Below are positions 28,201 through 37,659 of a stretch of DNA of 64,000 bases, piece after piece. Made by a program: the position numbers and the translations under genes. Position 1 is the first letter of the stretch. Each line of letters begins with the position of its first letter. The notes beneath the pieces were generated by a model. The model was not told where the DNA came from, made no database searches, and worked only from the letters and a program-made list of their open reading frames with translations. Source of the stretch: Diphasiastrum complanatum. Taxonomy: Eukaryota; Streptophyta; Lycopodiopsida; Lycopodiales; Lycopodiaceae. The DNA lies in the NCBI GenBank assembly GCA_029204225.1, contig CM055107.1:12992540-13056539 (forward strand). Direction: 5' to 3'.

Positions 28201-31200
28201 AACTCATTTATATTTCAAGTTCCAGCATGCAGAAAGTAAACTTCTTAAAATCAGTGGCTGAGAAAGAAAAGCCACCCCTTCACTAATATTGTAGCTGCTG
28301 CTGATAGATTCAAGGGCCTTCGTATGATGTCCAAGATGGTCAGCAACAGAGATCAGTTCTAGGGTCGCAATACCAAGCTTTTCCACCTTTGCAAGAGATT
28401 CAGATATGTTATAAAAGGACTCTTCTAGGCAACACTTACACATACTTTGATGCCATTTTTTAAAACTACAAACTGCAGAAATTTTTAAGAAACAGAACCA
28501 GTAAAGATAGTAACAAGATGGTTGAAGCAATCTTTTTATCGCACTAGTACGCACAACAATGTGTATGCCATCAAGGTGGACAAGAAAAAGATACCTCTTC
28601 AGACCTGTTTTCCCTCTCAAGATCTTCAGCAACCAGCTTCATCATGACTACACAGTTGTGCAGATCCTGGTCAAAGGAGACATTAAAAAACTGGATCAAC
28701 ATAAACAAGACAACAAACACTTCTTAATGATGGTGAGTATTTCATGTGAAAAGTAATCACATGCATTTTATTGCTATAAGTTACAAATATATGTCACATA
28801 AAGCATCTCATAACAAAATAGACAGCAAATTGAAGATCACATGCCAATCTCCAACTAAGATCATTGTATAAACATCAAGATACTGCAGATTTTCCTCCAG
28901 AGGAGCCACAAATATGAATCTCGAATGAAGACCTCAAAAAACTCCAAACAATCAGCTATGGAATTAAAGCAAGTTTACCATTATACTATGCCAAATAAGG
29001 TTAGTAGGCATATATCAGCATGGCAAAAGTCCCAAGAGGCTCAAGCAACCTACTATAGTCCACTTTATTGAAAATGAGGCCCCATGACAGGCCCAACATG
29101 AAGATACATATATTTCATACTAATATGGACTCTTGAAGCCCATAATCTCAAGCGTAGATCCACAAGTGGAATTGCGCATATAAATGTTTGCCAATTGGGA
29201 AAACAATCGTGAATTTGTAGTGGGAAGCATCCATGGAAAGATGGGCAAAATGAAATGGTTCGTCGTTTTTAGAAGATATGTTTTGGTGATTAGAAATCTT
29301 GTTCTCCAATGAGAATCTGATAATCTTGGAAATCAAATAGGAGATAAGTGATCCACAAATCGCATGTTTCAAAGATACCTTACACCCATATAGGATTGCC
29401 TATGCCATCGAACGTGAGGAAGAGTCAACAAAGCTTAGAGATCATGTATCAAGTTTTTGTCATGGAGAAGCAATGACATTCCTGAAGGGGGAGGGAATGT
29501 TTGGGCTCTGTAATGGAAAACATAACCCCAGACATGGCTGATTGTGATTTGTCGGGATGGGTCAGGTTGAGGCATGGAGTACAGGTTAGTGGTCTGGCCA
29601 ATCGCTGACAAACTGTGTGAACTATGACAAGAAAGGCAAGCAGAGAACATAAAGAAACAGCCTATGGATGAGAGGAGCATCATACTACACATGAGCTACT
29701 TTGTGTTGACGAGCTTAAGAGCTAATGTAACAAACTCTAATCCTCCTGAAAGCCCTACCCTTTGGTGAATCCTCAACCAACAGATCGTTAAGAGGCATAT
29801 CATTAGACAAACGTGATAAATCAGCATGTTAATTTTAGACAGCAAATTTATCCATATATAATACATCTTCTACCCAAAAGAGAAAATTCAAAGACACAAT
29901 CAAGTCTAGTCAAAACTATGGTGGTGATGGTGATATCTCCCTCAACACTGGTGATGGTGATCTACTTTCCATATCTAGGTACATCTTTCTTAATAGTGGT
30001 GACACATACTTTTAATACAAAGAGCAAAAATGTTTGAGGAAGTATGTTACAGTTATGGACTCGGCTCATTACATTCGCCATGTCCATTTACATTTACTTT
30101 ACTTTATGCATAGGCAGGCTTTGGGCCCTTTTTTATTCATTATTTGACATTTAGACTATATGGTTGGCCTTGGGCCCTATTATTGACATTTAGACCATAT
30201 TATTGGCCTTGGGCCCTATGATTCACTATATTGGTTATTTGGTCAAATTACTGAGAGTGGGGGCCTTCTTGGAGGGCGCACTATTTTCCCTCTCAGATTG
30301 GCCCTAGCCACTGGAAGCTTCCTTTTAGGGCTTCCTCTTGGCAATAAGTAGGGATTCTGTGTCATTTGTTACTTGGTTGATGATATGATCTCCTTCTTTA
30401 GTCTCTTTAAGCTTTCTCTCTCCTGCTTTCTAGGGTTAAGTCGTGCTTATGTGATGCTTTCATAGACTAAATCTAGATCAGCCGTGGCTACATTCATAAC
30501 TATGTACTAATCAAAAAATAACAACAATTGAGAAACCGATGTTGTTTTTACCAAGACGATCAAAATGAGGCCATTCTGGCACAGATTTAAAGGACTTGAA
30601 AGAGGCTTTGTCAAGTACCATGAAAGTAATTATCACTAATCACCTATACCATAGAACCCACAGTTCCCAGAACCGTGGGTCCTGGGAAACGTAGTCATTG
30701 AACCGTGGTACGGTTCCTGCAATTATTTAATAAATTAATCTTTTTTTGCCAGTTGCCCCCCAAAATAGTTTTTGGCCCTCATTTTACAGTTTTTGGGCTG
30801 TTTATGATAATTCGAACTGTAAAAATCCACAGACTGTAAAACAGAATTGTAAAATCCACAGGCTGTTTTTGGGGGTAGGAACAAAAAAATAATAATTAAT
30901 TAATTAGTAAGGTTCCCCCTTGAATTTTCTGAGAACCGTACGGTTCACTGTACGGTTCTCAGAACCGTGGTGAACCGTACACGGTTCATTGATTCTACCT
31001 ATACATAAGTCTTGGAGCTCTACATGACAAAAATATCTCTTAGATTCAAGTTTTTTCTTGATCCCTAGCGATTTGCATATAAGGGTCAATCAATCAACGA
31101 AATACAACTTTCTTAATATTTTGCTTTAAGGACTCTCAAATGCACATTATAAGTGTAGAAAAAGACACAATAGGTAAGGGACAAAAAAAAATTCAAGCAC

Positions 31201-31777
31201 CAACAAAACGACAACACAACGTGGCACAGCTTGACAATGGCTGGCTTCACAAGAAAATTTTGAACCACCAACGTTCAATTGTTAATTGTTAGCAAGTCGT
31301 AAATTACATTTCAATCATGATCCCCGGGTGTTCAAATCGAGGAGGTTTGAATCTCAATTTGATTTATTTGAAACTTCTTAAAAATTTAAATTTAGCTCTT
31401 GCCAAACAATTTGAAAAACCCCTAGAAACTCCTCCAAATTCAAAAGAAACTGGAAAGAAACTTGACTAATTTCTATGAGATTAGAATCAAGAATCGTTCC
31501 CCAATCTATTTTGCACAAGGATTTTATTTTTCTCATGCCAGATTTGAGGCGTTAATTAAGAGAAACAATTCAGTCAGCGAAGCTATTGTTCAACAATGGC
31601 ATAGTGCAAACAGATTTTAGGCCCCTCTTCGTGATGCAAACCAGAATCACACACAAAAGGAATGGTATAAGACAAGTAAGTAAGTAGTTAAGTACTGACT
31701 GCCATGAGAGTTCGATCAGAGGACTCCAAGGCCTTGGCTGTGTTACGAATTCGCTCCAGTGGTGCAGCCCCCGCCAT
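18881..31777 (-). CDS. MMS21: E3 SUMO-protein ligase MMS21/HPY2 (NSE2), seven exons
   Basis: Spliced model on the minus strand: 31777-31700, 28666-28595, 28386-28276, 28142-28032, 25709-25570, 21173-21082, 19026-18881; 249 aa, the length I recall for the Arabidopsis protein. MMS21/NSE2 is the SP-RING SUMO ligase subunit of the nuclear SMC5/6 complex, needed for DNA repair, replication and, in plants, meristem maintenance. The N-terminal helical part (1-124) contains V-V-M-M-K-L-V-A-E-D-L-E-R-E-N and T-D-F-K-K-L-L, the SMC5-binding type region. The SP-RING has Cys155 (C-P-L-S-G-K-P-V), Cys174 and His176 (D-C-R-H-V-Y-E), and Cys198/Cys203 (C-A-A-A-G-C). The acidic end is T-E-L-D-E-D-E-A. All six introns are GT-AG, and phases match at every junction (for example R|S-A-D-C-R-H across introns of 4.4 kb). 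Introns are 3033, 208, 133, 2322, 4396 and 2055 bp. Intron 2 acceptor (AAAG|GTG) and intron 3 donor (GGG|GTGGCT) are the weakest calls. Confidence 0.93.
19027..21081 (-). other. MMS21 intron 6, with (GA)n array
   Basis: GT-AG intron of 2055 bp. A GA array lies near its 3' end; otherwise no recognisable element. Confidence 0.8.
19214..19262 (+). repeat. (AG)n microsatellite in MMS21 intron 6
   Basis: Uninterrupted 49-bp AG/GA run about 190 bp upstream of the exon 7 acceptor. On the gene strand it is a pure CT tract. Confidence 0.97.
21082..21173 (-). CDS. MMS21: MMS21 exon 6 (SP-RING core, C-x-H)
   Basis: A T that completes Ser171, then A-D-C-R-H-V-Y-E ... Q-P-C-K-C-A-A-A and a final G. Acceptor CTACAG|T, donor GCAG|GTACTC. 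It supplies the Cys174/His176 ligand pair. Confidence 0.92.
24090..24455 (+). pseudogene. Ty1-copia gag fossil in an MMS21 intron
   Basis: The frame at 24150-24240 (K-R-L-S-E-A-W-D-I-F-K-S-M-Y-K) is the a-x-x-A-W-D-x-L-x-x-x-Y motif of copia gag. At 24390-24455 another frame reads E-N-I-T-D-Y-L-T-R-I-K-D-I-R-D-H-L, the next conserved gag block. The two blocks are further apart than usual because about 80 bp of foreign sequence lies between them. It is opposite to the host gene and non-functional. Confidence 0.65.
24255..24345 (-). mobile_element. possible tRNA-like SINE fragment inside the gag fossil
   Basis: Read on the minus strand it carries GGTGACTTGGTAAGG (A-box-like) and GGGAGTTTGACTCC (B-box-like), with spacing close to that of tRNA-derived SINEs. 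It separates two gag blocks that should be closer. No clear target duplication was found, so this is tentative. It is not the same family as the mini-SINEs. Confidence 0.3.
25570..25709 (-). CDS. MMS21: MMS21 exon 5 (first zinc ligand of the SP-RING)
   Basis: 46 codons plus AG. It reads N-V-H-H-A-G-E-P-M-P-G ... C-P-L-S-G-K-P-V-T-E-L-K-E-P-V-R, almost identical to plant MMS21. Acceptor TACAG|AAT, donor GGAG|GTTTAT, phase 2. Confidence 0.95.
25710..28031 (-). other. MMS21 intron 4 (2322 bp)
   Basis: GT-AG intron without recognised elements except a 24-bp unit duplicated in tandem at 27805-27852 (ACATATTCCACCAATT plus AGTCATCT). Confidence 0.8.
28032..28142 (-). CDS. MMS21: MMS21 exon 4
   Basis: 37 codons, T-T-D-F-K-K-L-L ... 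Q-F-K-E-A-V-W. Acceptor CCAG|ACT, donor TGG|GTAAGC. It is conserved with plant MMS21, where the motif F-R-E-A-V-W directly precedes N-V-H-H-A-G-E-P. Confidence 0.92.
28276..28386 (-). CDS. MMS21: MMS21 exon 3
   Basis: 37 codons from V-E-K-L-G-I to N-I-S-E-G, phase 0 at both ends. The acceptor GCAAAG|GTG is chosen because the alternative CCTAG|AA upstream would put the exon out of frame with exon 2. The donor GTGGCT is non-optimal but gives the correct junction to T-T-D-F-K-K-L-L. Confidence 0.75.
28595..28666 (-). CDS. MMS21: MMS21 exon 2
   Basis: 24 codons (D-L-H-N-C-V-V-M-M-K ... E-N-R-S-E-E), phase 0 at both ends, acceptor CCAG|GAT and donor GAG|GTATC. It matches the helical V-x-M-M-K-x-x-x-x-x-L-E-x-E-N segment of plant MMS21. 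Confidence 0.88.
30117..30219 (+). repeat. three imperfect copies of a 39-49 bp unit
   Basis: Units begin GGC(C/T)TTGGGCCCT at 30117, 30166 and 30205 and share GACATTTAGAC(T/C)ATAT. It lies inside MMS21 intron 1. Confidence 0.7.
30650..30996. mobile_element. hAT-like MITE candidate in MMS21 intron 1
   Basis: About 347 bp without coding capacity, flanked by an 8-bp direct repeat ACCTATAC (30642-30649 and 30997-31004). Both ends are rich in inverted and direct copies of GAACCGT/ACGGTTC, for example GAACCGTACGGTTC near 30943-30957. An 8-bp target duplication and clustered subterminal motifs fit the hAT superfamily. The terminal inverted repeat is weak (CATAGAACC against CAATGAACC), so the exact ends are uncertain. 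Confidence 0.45.
31700..31777 (-). CDS. MMS21: MMS21 exon 1 (start codon, 26 codons)
   Basis: ATG at 31777-31775, first residues M-A-G-A-A-P-L-E-R-I, ending L-M-A. Donor GCA|GTCAGT at 31700/31699. Without splicing the frame stops three codons later. The start is chosen because it is the first ATG in frame and yields the expected family length. Confidence 0.8.
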
Positions 31778-32298
31778 GTTGTGAGACTCAAAGGACTCTC
31801 AAAACCCAAATGAGTGCGATCCAACAACCCAAAATATTACTTCTTTCCGATACCACTGTGTCGCGGAGTGAGCTCTAGAGCAGTGAATGGGTGCGATCCA
31901 ACAACCCAAAATGTTACACTTTTTTCCTCCCTGCCCATGTCCTTCCTTGCAGCTCTATCTTCAAGCTCTTTCCTCCTTGCCCATGTCCTTCCTTGCAGCT
32001 CTATCTCCAAGCAACCATCGTTCACACTCTTTATTTTCTTTGCACTCCTTCAAACCTGTAGGAGGGAAAGAGGGTATGTGGTTTTATACACACTAATTAG
32101 TTCATTGTTGAGGCCGTCATATGGCATAATTTTACTCCTTTGTTGAGGGTTAACCTATAAAAGTTGAGGTGGCACTCTTAAGGTAAGAGCTCAAAGATTA
32201 GATTGAAAATGATTTTGTTCTTATATGTTTTTTCAACGCAATCTCTATTTTGTTTTTTCTTTTCTCACAATTGAATGCCTTGCATAAGGCAAAGCTTT
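31778..32298 (-). other. upstream region of MMS21 with two tandem duplications
   Basis: Directly upstream of the MMS21 start codon. A 30-bp segment (GCGATCCAACAACCCAAAAT and neighbours) occurs at 31809-31840 and 31886-31917. A segment of about 45 bp (CCCATGTCCTTCCTTGCAGC and flanks) is repeated at 31924-31968 and 31969-32012. These are probably 5' UTR or promoter DNA; transcription start unknown. Confidence 0.6.
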
Positions 32299-32316
32299 CA
32301 TTATATACTAATCACC

Positions 32317-32399
32317 CAACAGGGTTGGCTCAACTGGTTAGCTTGGCATCCAAAATTTCTTTGGTCCCAGGTTCGAGCCTCCCCTTGGAAACCAAGAAG
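32317..32399 (+). mobile_element. tRNA-derived mini-SINE, copy 2
   Basis: 83-bp body with A-box-like TGGCTCAACTGG, B-box-like GGTTCGAGCC and the 3' stem-loop CTTGG-AAA-CCAAG. It is flanked by a perfect 18-bp target duplication, CATTATATACTAATCACC, at 32299-32316 and 32400-32417. It is the cleanest copy and lies about 0.5 kb upstream of MMS21. Confidence 0.92.
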
Positions 32400-32417
32400 C
32401 ATTATATACTAATCACC

Positions 32418-32772
32418 TTGTTAGTTTTCCCGCCATAGCATATTAGTCTATCACTACTATTTGTGAAAAGGTGACCTGTGTGTGCTATGTGAGTTTAAGA
32501 TTTAGAATTGTTGATTTTTAATGTTCTAAGTCTTTTCTTTAATCTCAACTTTTTTGATTTTTAACAAATCTAATGTTTCCATGAGTTTATTGTTTGGGTG
32601 CATGAATAGGGCTAAGCCTACCTTCTTGTGATCTTTTAATCTCCTTGTTTGTTTATGTAGAAAGCTTATGGGCTTTGGAGATTGGACATTACGTTTGGGC
32701 TTTAAATCATAAAAGGCATTTGGCCCATAAAGCCCATGGACTTTGAAGTATGTACCAATCTATAGATAACAA
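32418..32772. other. short intergenic stretch, nothing recognised
   Basis: AT-rich, no coding or repeat signature seen. It ends at the first block of copia element C. Confidence 0.4.
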
Positions 32773-32903
32773 GTGTCTGATCTAGGGCTCAATTTGAGTG
32801 CACATCTAGATTCATCATCAAGCTAGAAATCATGCATCTACCATGCTAGAACTTGGAAATACATGAAAAACTCATCAAAATCACTAAGATCCAATATACT
32901 ATT
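32773..32903 (-). repeat. element C: left part of its 3' LTR (minus orientation)
   Basis: Starts TGTCTGATCTAGGG. It is similar, as reverse complement, to the 3' ends of the LTRs of elements D and E (shared blocks GCACATCTAGATT and GAAATACATGAA). It breaks exactly at the element A insertion and resumes at 45261, where alignment to the element D LTR continues without a gap. The last five bases (CTATT, 32899-32903) are the target duplication of A. Confidence 0.7.
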
Positions 32904-33174
32904 AGTTAGAATTAAAGTAGAATCATTGTGCTACTGTACTGTGGGTCCTATCAGTTGATAAGGATCAGTTGGCCTCGCCACAAGGCAAGTCGACGGGACA
33001 CGCATCCCGCCAACGACAACCTTGGTCATGCATGGGTTGCCTGAATGAACAACTATATGTACAGTGTAATTTCATTTTGAGAAATACAGTTATGTGAGCT
33101 TGTTGTGGAGAGTGTTTTCTGTCTGTGTTACTGTGTAGCATGATTTGTGTTCTTGTTCGAAGCAAATTCTAAGT
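32904..33174 (+). repeat. element A 5' LTR
   Basis: 271 bp, ends ATTCTAAGT. The imperfect terminal inverted repeat is (A)GTTAGAATT / AAATTCTAA. It starts right after the CTATT target copy. Confidence 0.85.
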
Positions 33175-33187
33175 TGGTATCAGAGCC
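33175..33187 (+). other. element A primer-binding site (initiator tRNA-Met)
   Basis: TGGTATCAGAGCC, complementary to the 3' end of plant initiator tRNA-Met, immediately after the LTR. Confidence 0.9.
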
Positions 33188-34442
33188 GTACAGGGAGTGT
33201 ACACAGTACAGCATCGTCGTTGAAGAGAGCTTCGGGAGAACTGTCTTCTGAGAGTTCGGGGTTTACGGCGGGTTGAAGACGGAAGGAGAAGCACTGGTGC
33301 AGAGAGTTTGGCACATAGAAACTTGGTGAGCTTGAGACTGTGTGAGGATTCAGAGACAAGGGTTGTCGGCTAAATCAGAACCTCAGCAAACGGAATTTTG
33401 AAATTCCGAAGCAGGCTATATGGTGTTTGCAGTCAGTGTGCATTCAATCGGACACCGTTTGACAAACGGATTGAAGCATCAGAGTTCTAGCAGTAGGACG
33501 ACCTCAGAGCAAGAGGATAGGCCTGTCAGAACACTGTGAATTGGATGCCAAGAAGAGATTTGTGTGAAAAACCCTAGTTTGGGGTTTGGGAGCACAAAAT
33601 CAGAGATTTCTCTCTATTCTGAACCGTTTTGCAAGCTGTAAAAACCCAAAGGAGGGCGCCCTAGCAGTGCGAATCAGGTCTGAAGTGGTCATGGACAGTC
33701 GCGCTTTAGTTGTGAAGTAATCAGAATACCTTGAGGGCAGCCATAGCTGGTAAGCTAGAGGAGGAGGAAGCCGTGAGAGAGTAGGCAACTCACGCGCGCC
33801 CAACGCGGCGGATAGCGTAGTGTATTTGAGGGAATCCATGGCTGGAAGAGTCCATTTTAGAGCCCCAGATCGCTAACAGCCGTCTAATCGATAATGAGTT
33901 TATTCAACGATGAGGATTGAGCGTGGGGAGACAAATGTAAGCCGCAGGATTAAAAGCCACCATTGGATTCAATTGAAAAGGGCCCTGAAGAATTGAAGTG
34001 CATTCTGGCCTTCAACTTCATTAATAATTTTCATACTGAAATTGGAGTTGGGTCCCTTCACAAGTGAAGTGTGAACTTTCTTCAAGGTGAAGAAACAATT
34101 CAAAAACAAGGAAAATCCATATTTTTGGGTCCTTTGCCCGTTTTGACCCAAACGAAAGGCTATAACCTCCAAACGAAGGGCACCCAGACTATACCTGCAA
34201 GTATGGTACAGCAAAACAGAGTGATTGCAGCTGAGAAAGTGTTCGGAGTGCACCAAAAGTGATTTCACCATTCCATTGGGCACGTAGTTGGGAGTTGACG
34301 ACTGAGTGCATTTTGGAAGGCGACGCCGATTTGGCTTTCAAATTGGTGGAAAATCGACGAGTGGCCTGGTAAGGAAAAAAGCGCAGGTCATTATTTTCAA
34401 CTTCTGACATCGCAGTTGGCCTCGGCATACTGCTTTTAGCCT
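33188..34442 (+). other. element A untranslated leader
   Basis: About 1.25 kb between primer site and gag ATG. No coding motif; minus-strand frames here have no domain support. Confidence 0.6.
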
Positions 34443-35425
34443 ATGGCAGAAGTTTCAAGCAGTTTTGCTATGGCAAACATGGGAGAGTCCATTTTGAGTG
34501 AAAGTAGCAAATTGGACGGGATTTCCAACTATGCAGTGTGGAAATTCAAAATGAAAAATATACTAATGGAGAAAGACGTGTGGGAAGTCGATAGGTGATG
34601 AGAGAAGACCGCCAAATGAAGCGGATATCAAAGTATTTGACAAAAAGATGAGGAAAGCTTTGACCTTCATTAACTTGTCAGTGAAGGATCACATCATTAT
34701 CCACGTTTGTGATGCTGTTACACCCAGACAGACATGGGATGTGCTAAAGGAGCAGTTTGAGACGTCAAATCCATCAAGAATCATGTTTCTGAAGTCAAAG
34801 CTAAATAGTGTCCGAATGGAACAAGGAGAGCACATTCAGACGTATATGACCAGAATCAAAACAATGAGGGATGAATTGCATTCTATTGGTGAGCACATAT
34901 GTGATGTGGAGCTGATGCACAATGCATTGTGCGGCATTGCAAAACCCTATCAGATGTTTGTGAGCGGAATAGCATCAAGGGAAAGATTGTCAACCTTTGA
35001 CGAGCTCACAGGAATCTTGATGCAGGAAGAGCAACGGCGAGAAATGGTGAAAGCTAGACGTCAAAATACTGACGATCAGGCACTTGCGACACGCCAAAAA
35101 CAAGGAAAGGCCAAGGGCAAGAAGAAGTCTACAGCAATTTTCCAAGTCTCTGGAGGATGAGGGATCTTTCAGTAAGACCAAGAAGAAAGGCAAGTGCTTC
35201 CATTGTGGTAAAAAGGGCTATTGGAAGAGTGAATGTCGCAAATTCCTAGCGGAACAAGGCAAGGGGAAACCAAAGCAAGCAGGTAACCTTGTCAATGAGG
35301 GTGAGATTGAAGACTCAAGCATCTTCATATCTGCATTTTCATCTAATCAAGATGATCAAGTGTGGTATATTGACTCGGGAGCCACAAGACACATGACAAG
35401 TAACAAGAATTGGTTCAGAGCTTGA
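34443..35425 (+). pseudogene. gag: element A gag and start of protease
   Basis: ATG at 34443. The first frame (M-A-E-V-S-S-S-F-A) breaks near 34590 by a one-base shift, continues in the frame of 34648-35160 with the copia gag core, and shifts again near 35130. The nucleocapsid zinc knuckle at 35195-35236 is C-x2-C-x4-Y-x4-C: the conserved His is replaced by Tyr. A protease start W-Y-I-D-S-G-A-T-R-H-M-T with the catalytic D-S-G-A follows before the next frame break at about 35420. Confidence 0.85.
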
Positions 35426-37004
35426 AAGTGTTGGATAACGGAACGTCTGTTTCACAAGCAAATGGCGATGTGTGCAAGATCAAGGGGATAGGCACCGTTT
35501 CAATCCAACTACTTGATGGCAAAAGCAGGATGATCATGGAGGTACTTTACGTACCAGGTTTGAAGAAAAATTTACTTTCTGTTGGAGTCAAAACTGATCA
35601 AAAGTTGAAAGTAGAATTCGCCCATGATCGTTGCTTTGTGAAGGATGTGAACCAAAAGTTCAAAGTTATTGCGGATGGAGTAAGGGAGCCCAATACAAAA
35701 TTGTACATGTTGAATGCTACAATCAAGGGGCAATATGGACTTGTATCATCCATTCCAAAACTGAGCTGTGGCATAAGAGGCTTGGTCACTTGAACTTGGG
35801 AAGCCTCAATTTGATGAGAAAATTGGAGATGGTAACAGGATTGCCTACTATAGAAGACCACTTGAAATCGATGTGCGAATCATGTGTATATGGGAAGCAT
35901 CGTCGATAGAAGTTCAATAAAGGGGGTGTTGCAAGGGCAAAGAACATCCTGGATTTAATCCACACAGATTTACGCGAGCCTATGATGACCATGTCCTTAG
36001 GTAAAGCCTTCTATCTCATGACCTTTATTGATAATATGTCATGTAAGACGTGGATCTACTTCTTGAAGAAGGAGGTGAATACAAGTCTAATGACTTCAAT
36101 GATCTTTGTGATCAATGTGGGATTAAAAGACAATTTACGCAAGCTCATACTCCTGCTCTCAATGGTGTAGCTGAGCGCAAGAATCGTATGATTGTGAAAA
36201 GTGCCAGATCTATGCTAGCTGAGATGAAACTACCAAAAGATTTTTGGTCAGAAGCATGCAGTACGGCAGTCTATCTTCAACATAGAATTCCTACCATTGC
36301 CATACCAAAAATAACACCTGATGAAGCATTCACGAAGAAGAAGCCAAAGGTGAACCACTTGCGAATCTTTGGATGTAAGGCCTTTGTACACATTCCTAAG
36401 GAAGAGAGACATAAACTTGATGTGAAAGCTATCAAGTGTACATTCCTAGGATATGATGAACGTGTGAAGGGCTATAGATGTTTTGATCAAGTGGAAAACA
36501 AAATCCATGTAAGCTGTGATGTTATCTTTGATGAATCCAAGATGTATGAAGACGAGGATGCTGAGAAGATAGATACATCTAGTGGGAAAGATGGTATAGT
36601 GAGGATACCTCCTGATGATGATCCATTCATTGACCTTCCAAGTGATGAACACGAGGATACATCTCAAGATACTACTACTCAACCCCAAGAAACAGATTGG
36701 AGAGGTAGAGATAAACCTTTTGGTGCAAGAAGGATTGAAGTTGCAGGTGACAAACGCAAGGAGAAGGATGTACCATGGGATACATTTTCACCAGAAGCCG
36801 ATCACCTGACAGGAAGCTCCCTAAGTGGTTTGAGAGATTGTTGGAGAGCCGCGACATGGATGACTTTCCATGATCATCTAGCCAGGGAGAGCTACAAAGA
36901 TCAACAAGAGAGAAGACACAACCTGAAAGGTATGAAGCAAATTATGCTCTCTTATCTAGCATTATTCAAAGCAAATAACCTTCGACTTATGGTGAAGCGA
37001 AGGA
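35410..37004 (+). pseudogene. pol: element A protease end, GAG-pre-integrase and integrase
   Basis: Fragments in several frames: protease continuation to 35793, the GAG-pre-integrase motif E-L-W-H-K-R-L-G-H-L with C-x2-C to 35906, an amber stop after K-H-R-R (TAG 35907-35909), then integrase. The first catalytic Asp lies in H-T-D-L near 35968. The segment that should hold the second catalytic Asp has been deleted (T-W-I-Y-F-L-K-K runs almost directly into G-G-E-Y-K-S). The third motif, L-N-G-V-A-E-R-K-N, is at about 36157. The chromodomain-like and linker region is cut by element B at 37004. Confidence 0.85.
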
Positions 37005-37659
37005 TGTGAAAAATACAGATCCTAAGTGGATCTAAACTCCAAGATCATTGGCTTGAATGCTTGCACTCCAAACTACATAAGCTAGGAATTGGCAACACAT
37101 TCTATGCTACCTAGAATGCAAAGAACTTGATCAAAAAGCATTTATCACAAATGGAAACTTCCATAAACATCAAGTGCGGCCCAAAATAACATTATACAGT
37201 CCATAATACATCAACCTACCACTTTTGGAAAGCACCTAAGATCATACACAATAGCTTGAAGACAATACACACAACAATGCTCTCAATGGAGGAAGAAACA
37301 ATGACAATGATCTATTGATCTCAATGAAGCATACAAAAGGTTTCTCCAACCTGTTCTCCACGACTTCCCTACTATTTATGGATGAGGAAGATGACTCTCT
37401 CTCCTCTCTCTAGAAGGTACTTGACCCTAGATATTCCCTATATAGGAAAAATAGCTAAAAATGGCTTATATGACCAAAATACATCAAAATGGTCTCATTT
37501 TGAAGGGTATGAAGTTTGACACTTCATCATACTGAAAAAATACAGTAAATAAAAACATTGTGGCCTGGTTCACACGTGTGAAACTCCAGAACCAAAACTA
37601 TTTACAATTTTAGCCAATTTAGGCCTCAAACTAGCTAGGAAATGTTGACAATTTTCACA
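37005..37659 (-). repeat. element B 3' LTR (left copy)
   Basis: 655 bp. It carries a TATA-like CCTATATAGGG on the minus strand at 37437-37447. Its first bases (element orientation) supply the TGA stop codon of the polyprotein (37655-37657). Confidence 0.95.

Larger units (their letters stand above)
28667..31699 (-). other. MMS21 intron 1 (3033 bp)
   Basis: GT-AG intron with a short tandem repeat (30117-30219) and a MITE candidate (30650-30996). No coding sequence recognised. Confidence 0.8.

Noticed and set aside
28387-28632. Open frame extending MMS21 exon 3 upstream into exon 2 territory
   Set aside because: It is the read-through of intron 2; using it would break the match to the family and shift phase relative to exon 2.
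33600-34428. Minus-strand ORFs in the element A leader
   Set aside because: No conserved motif; they overlap leader sequence of a dead element.
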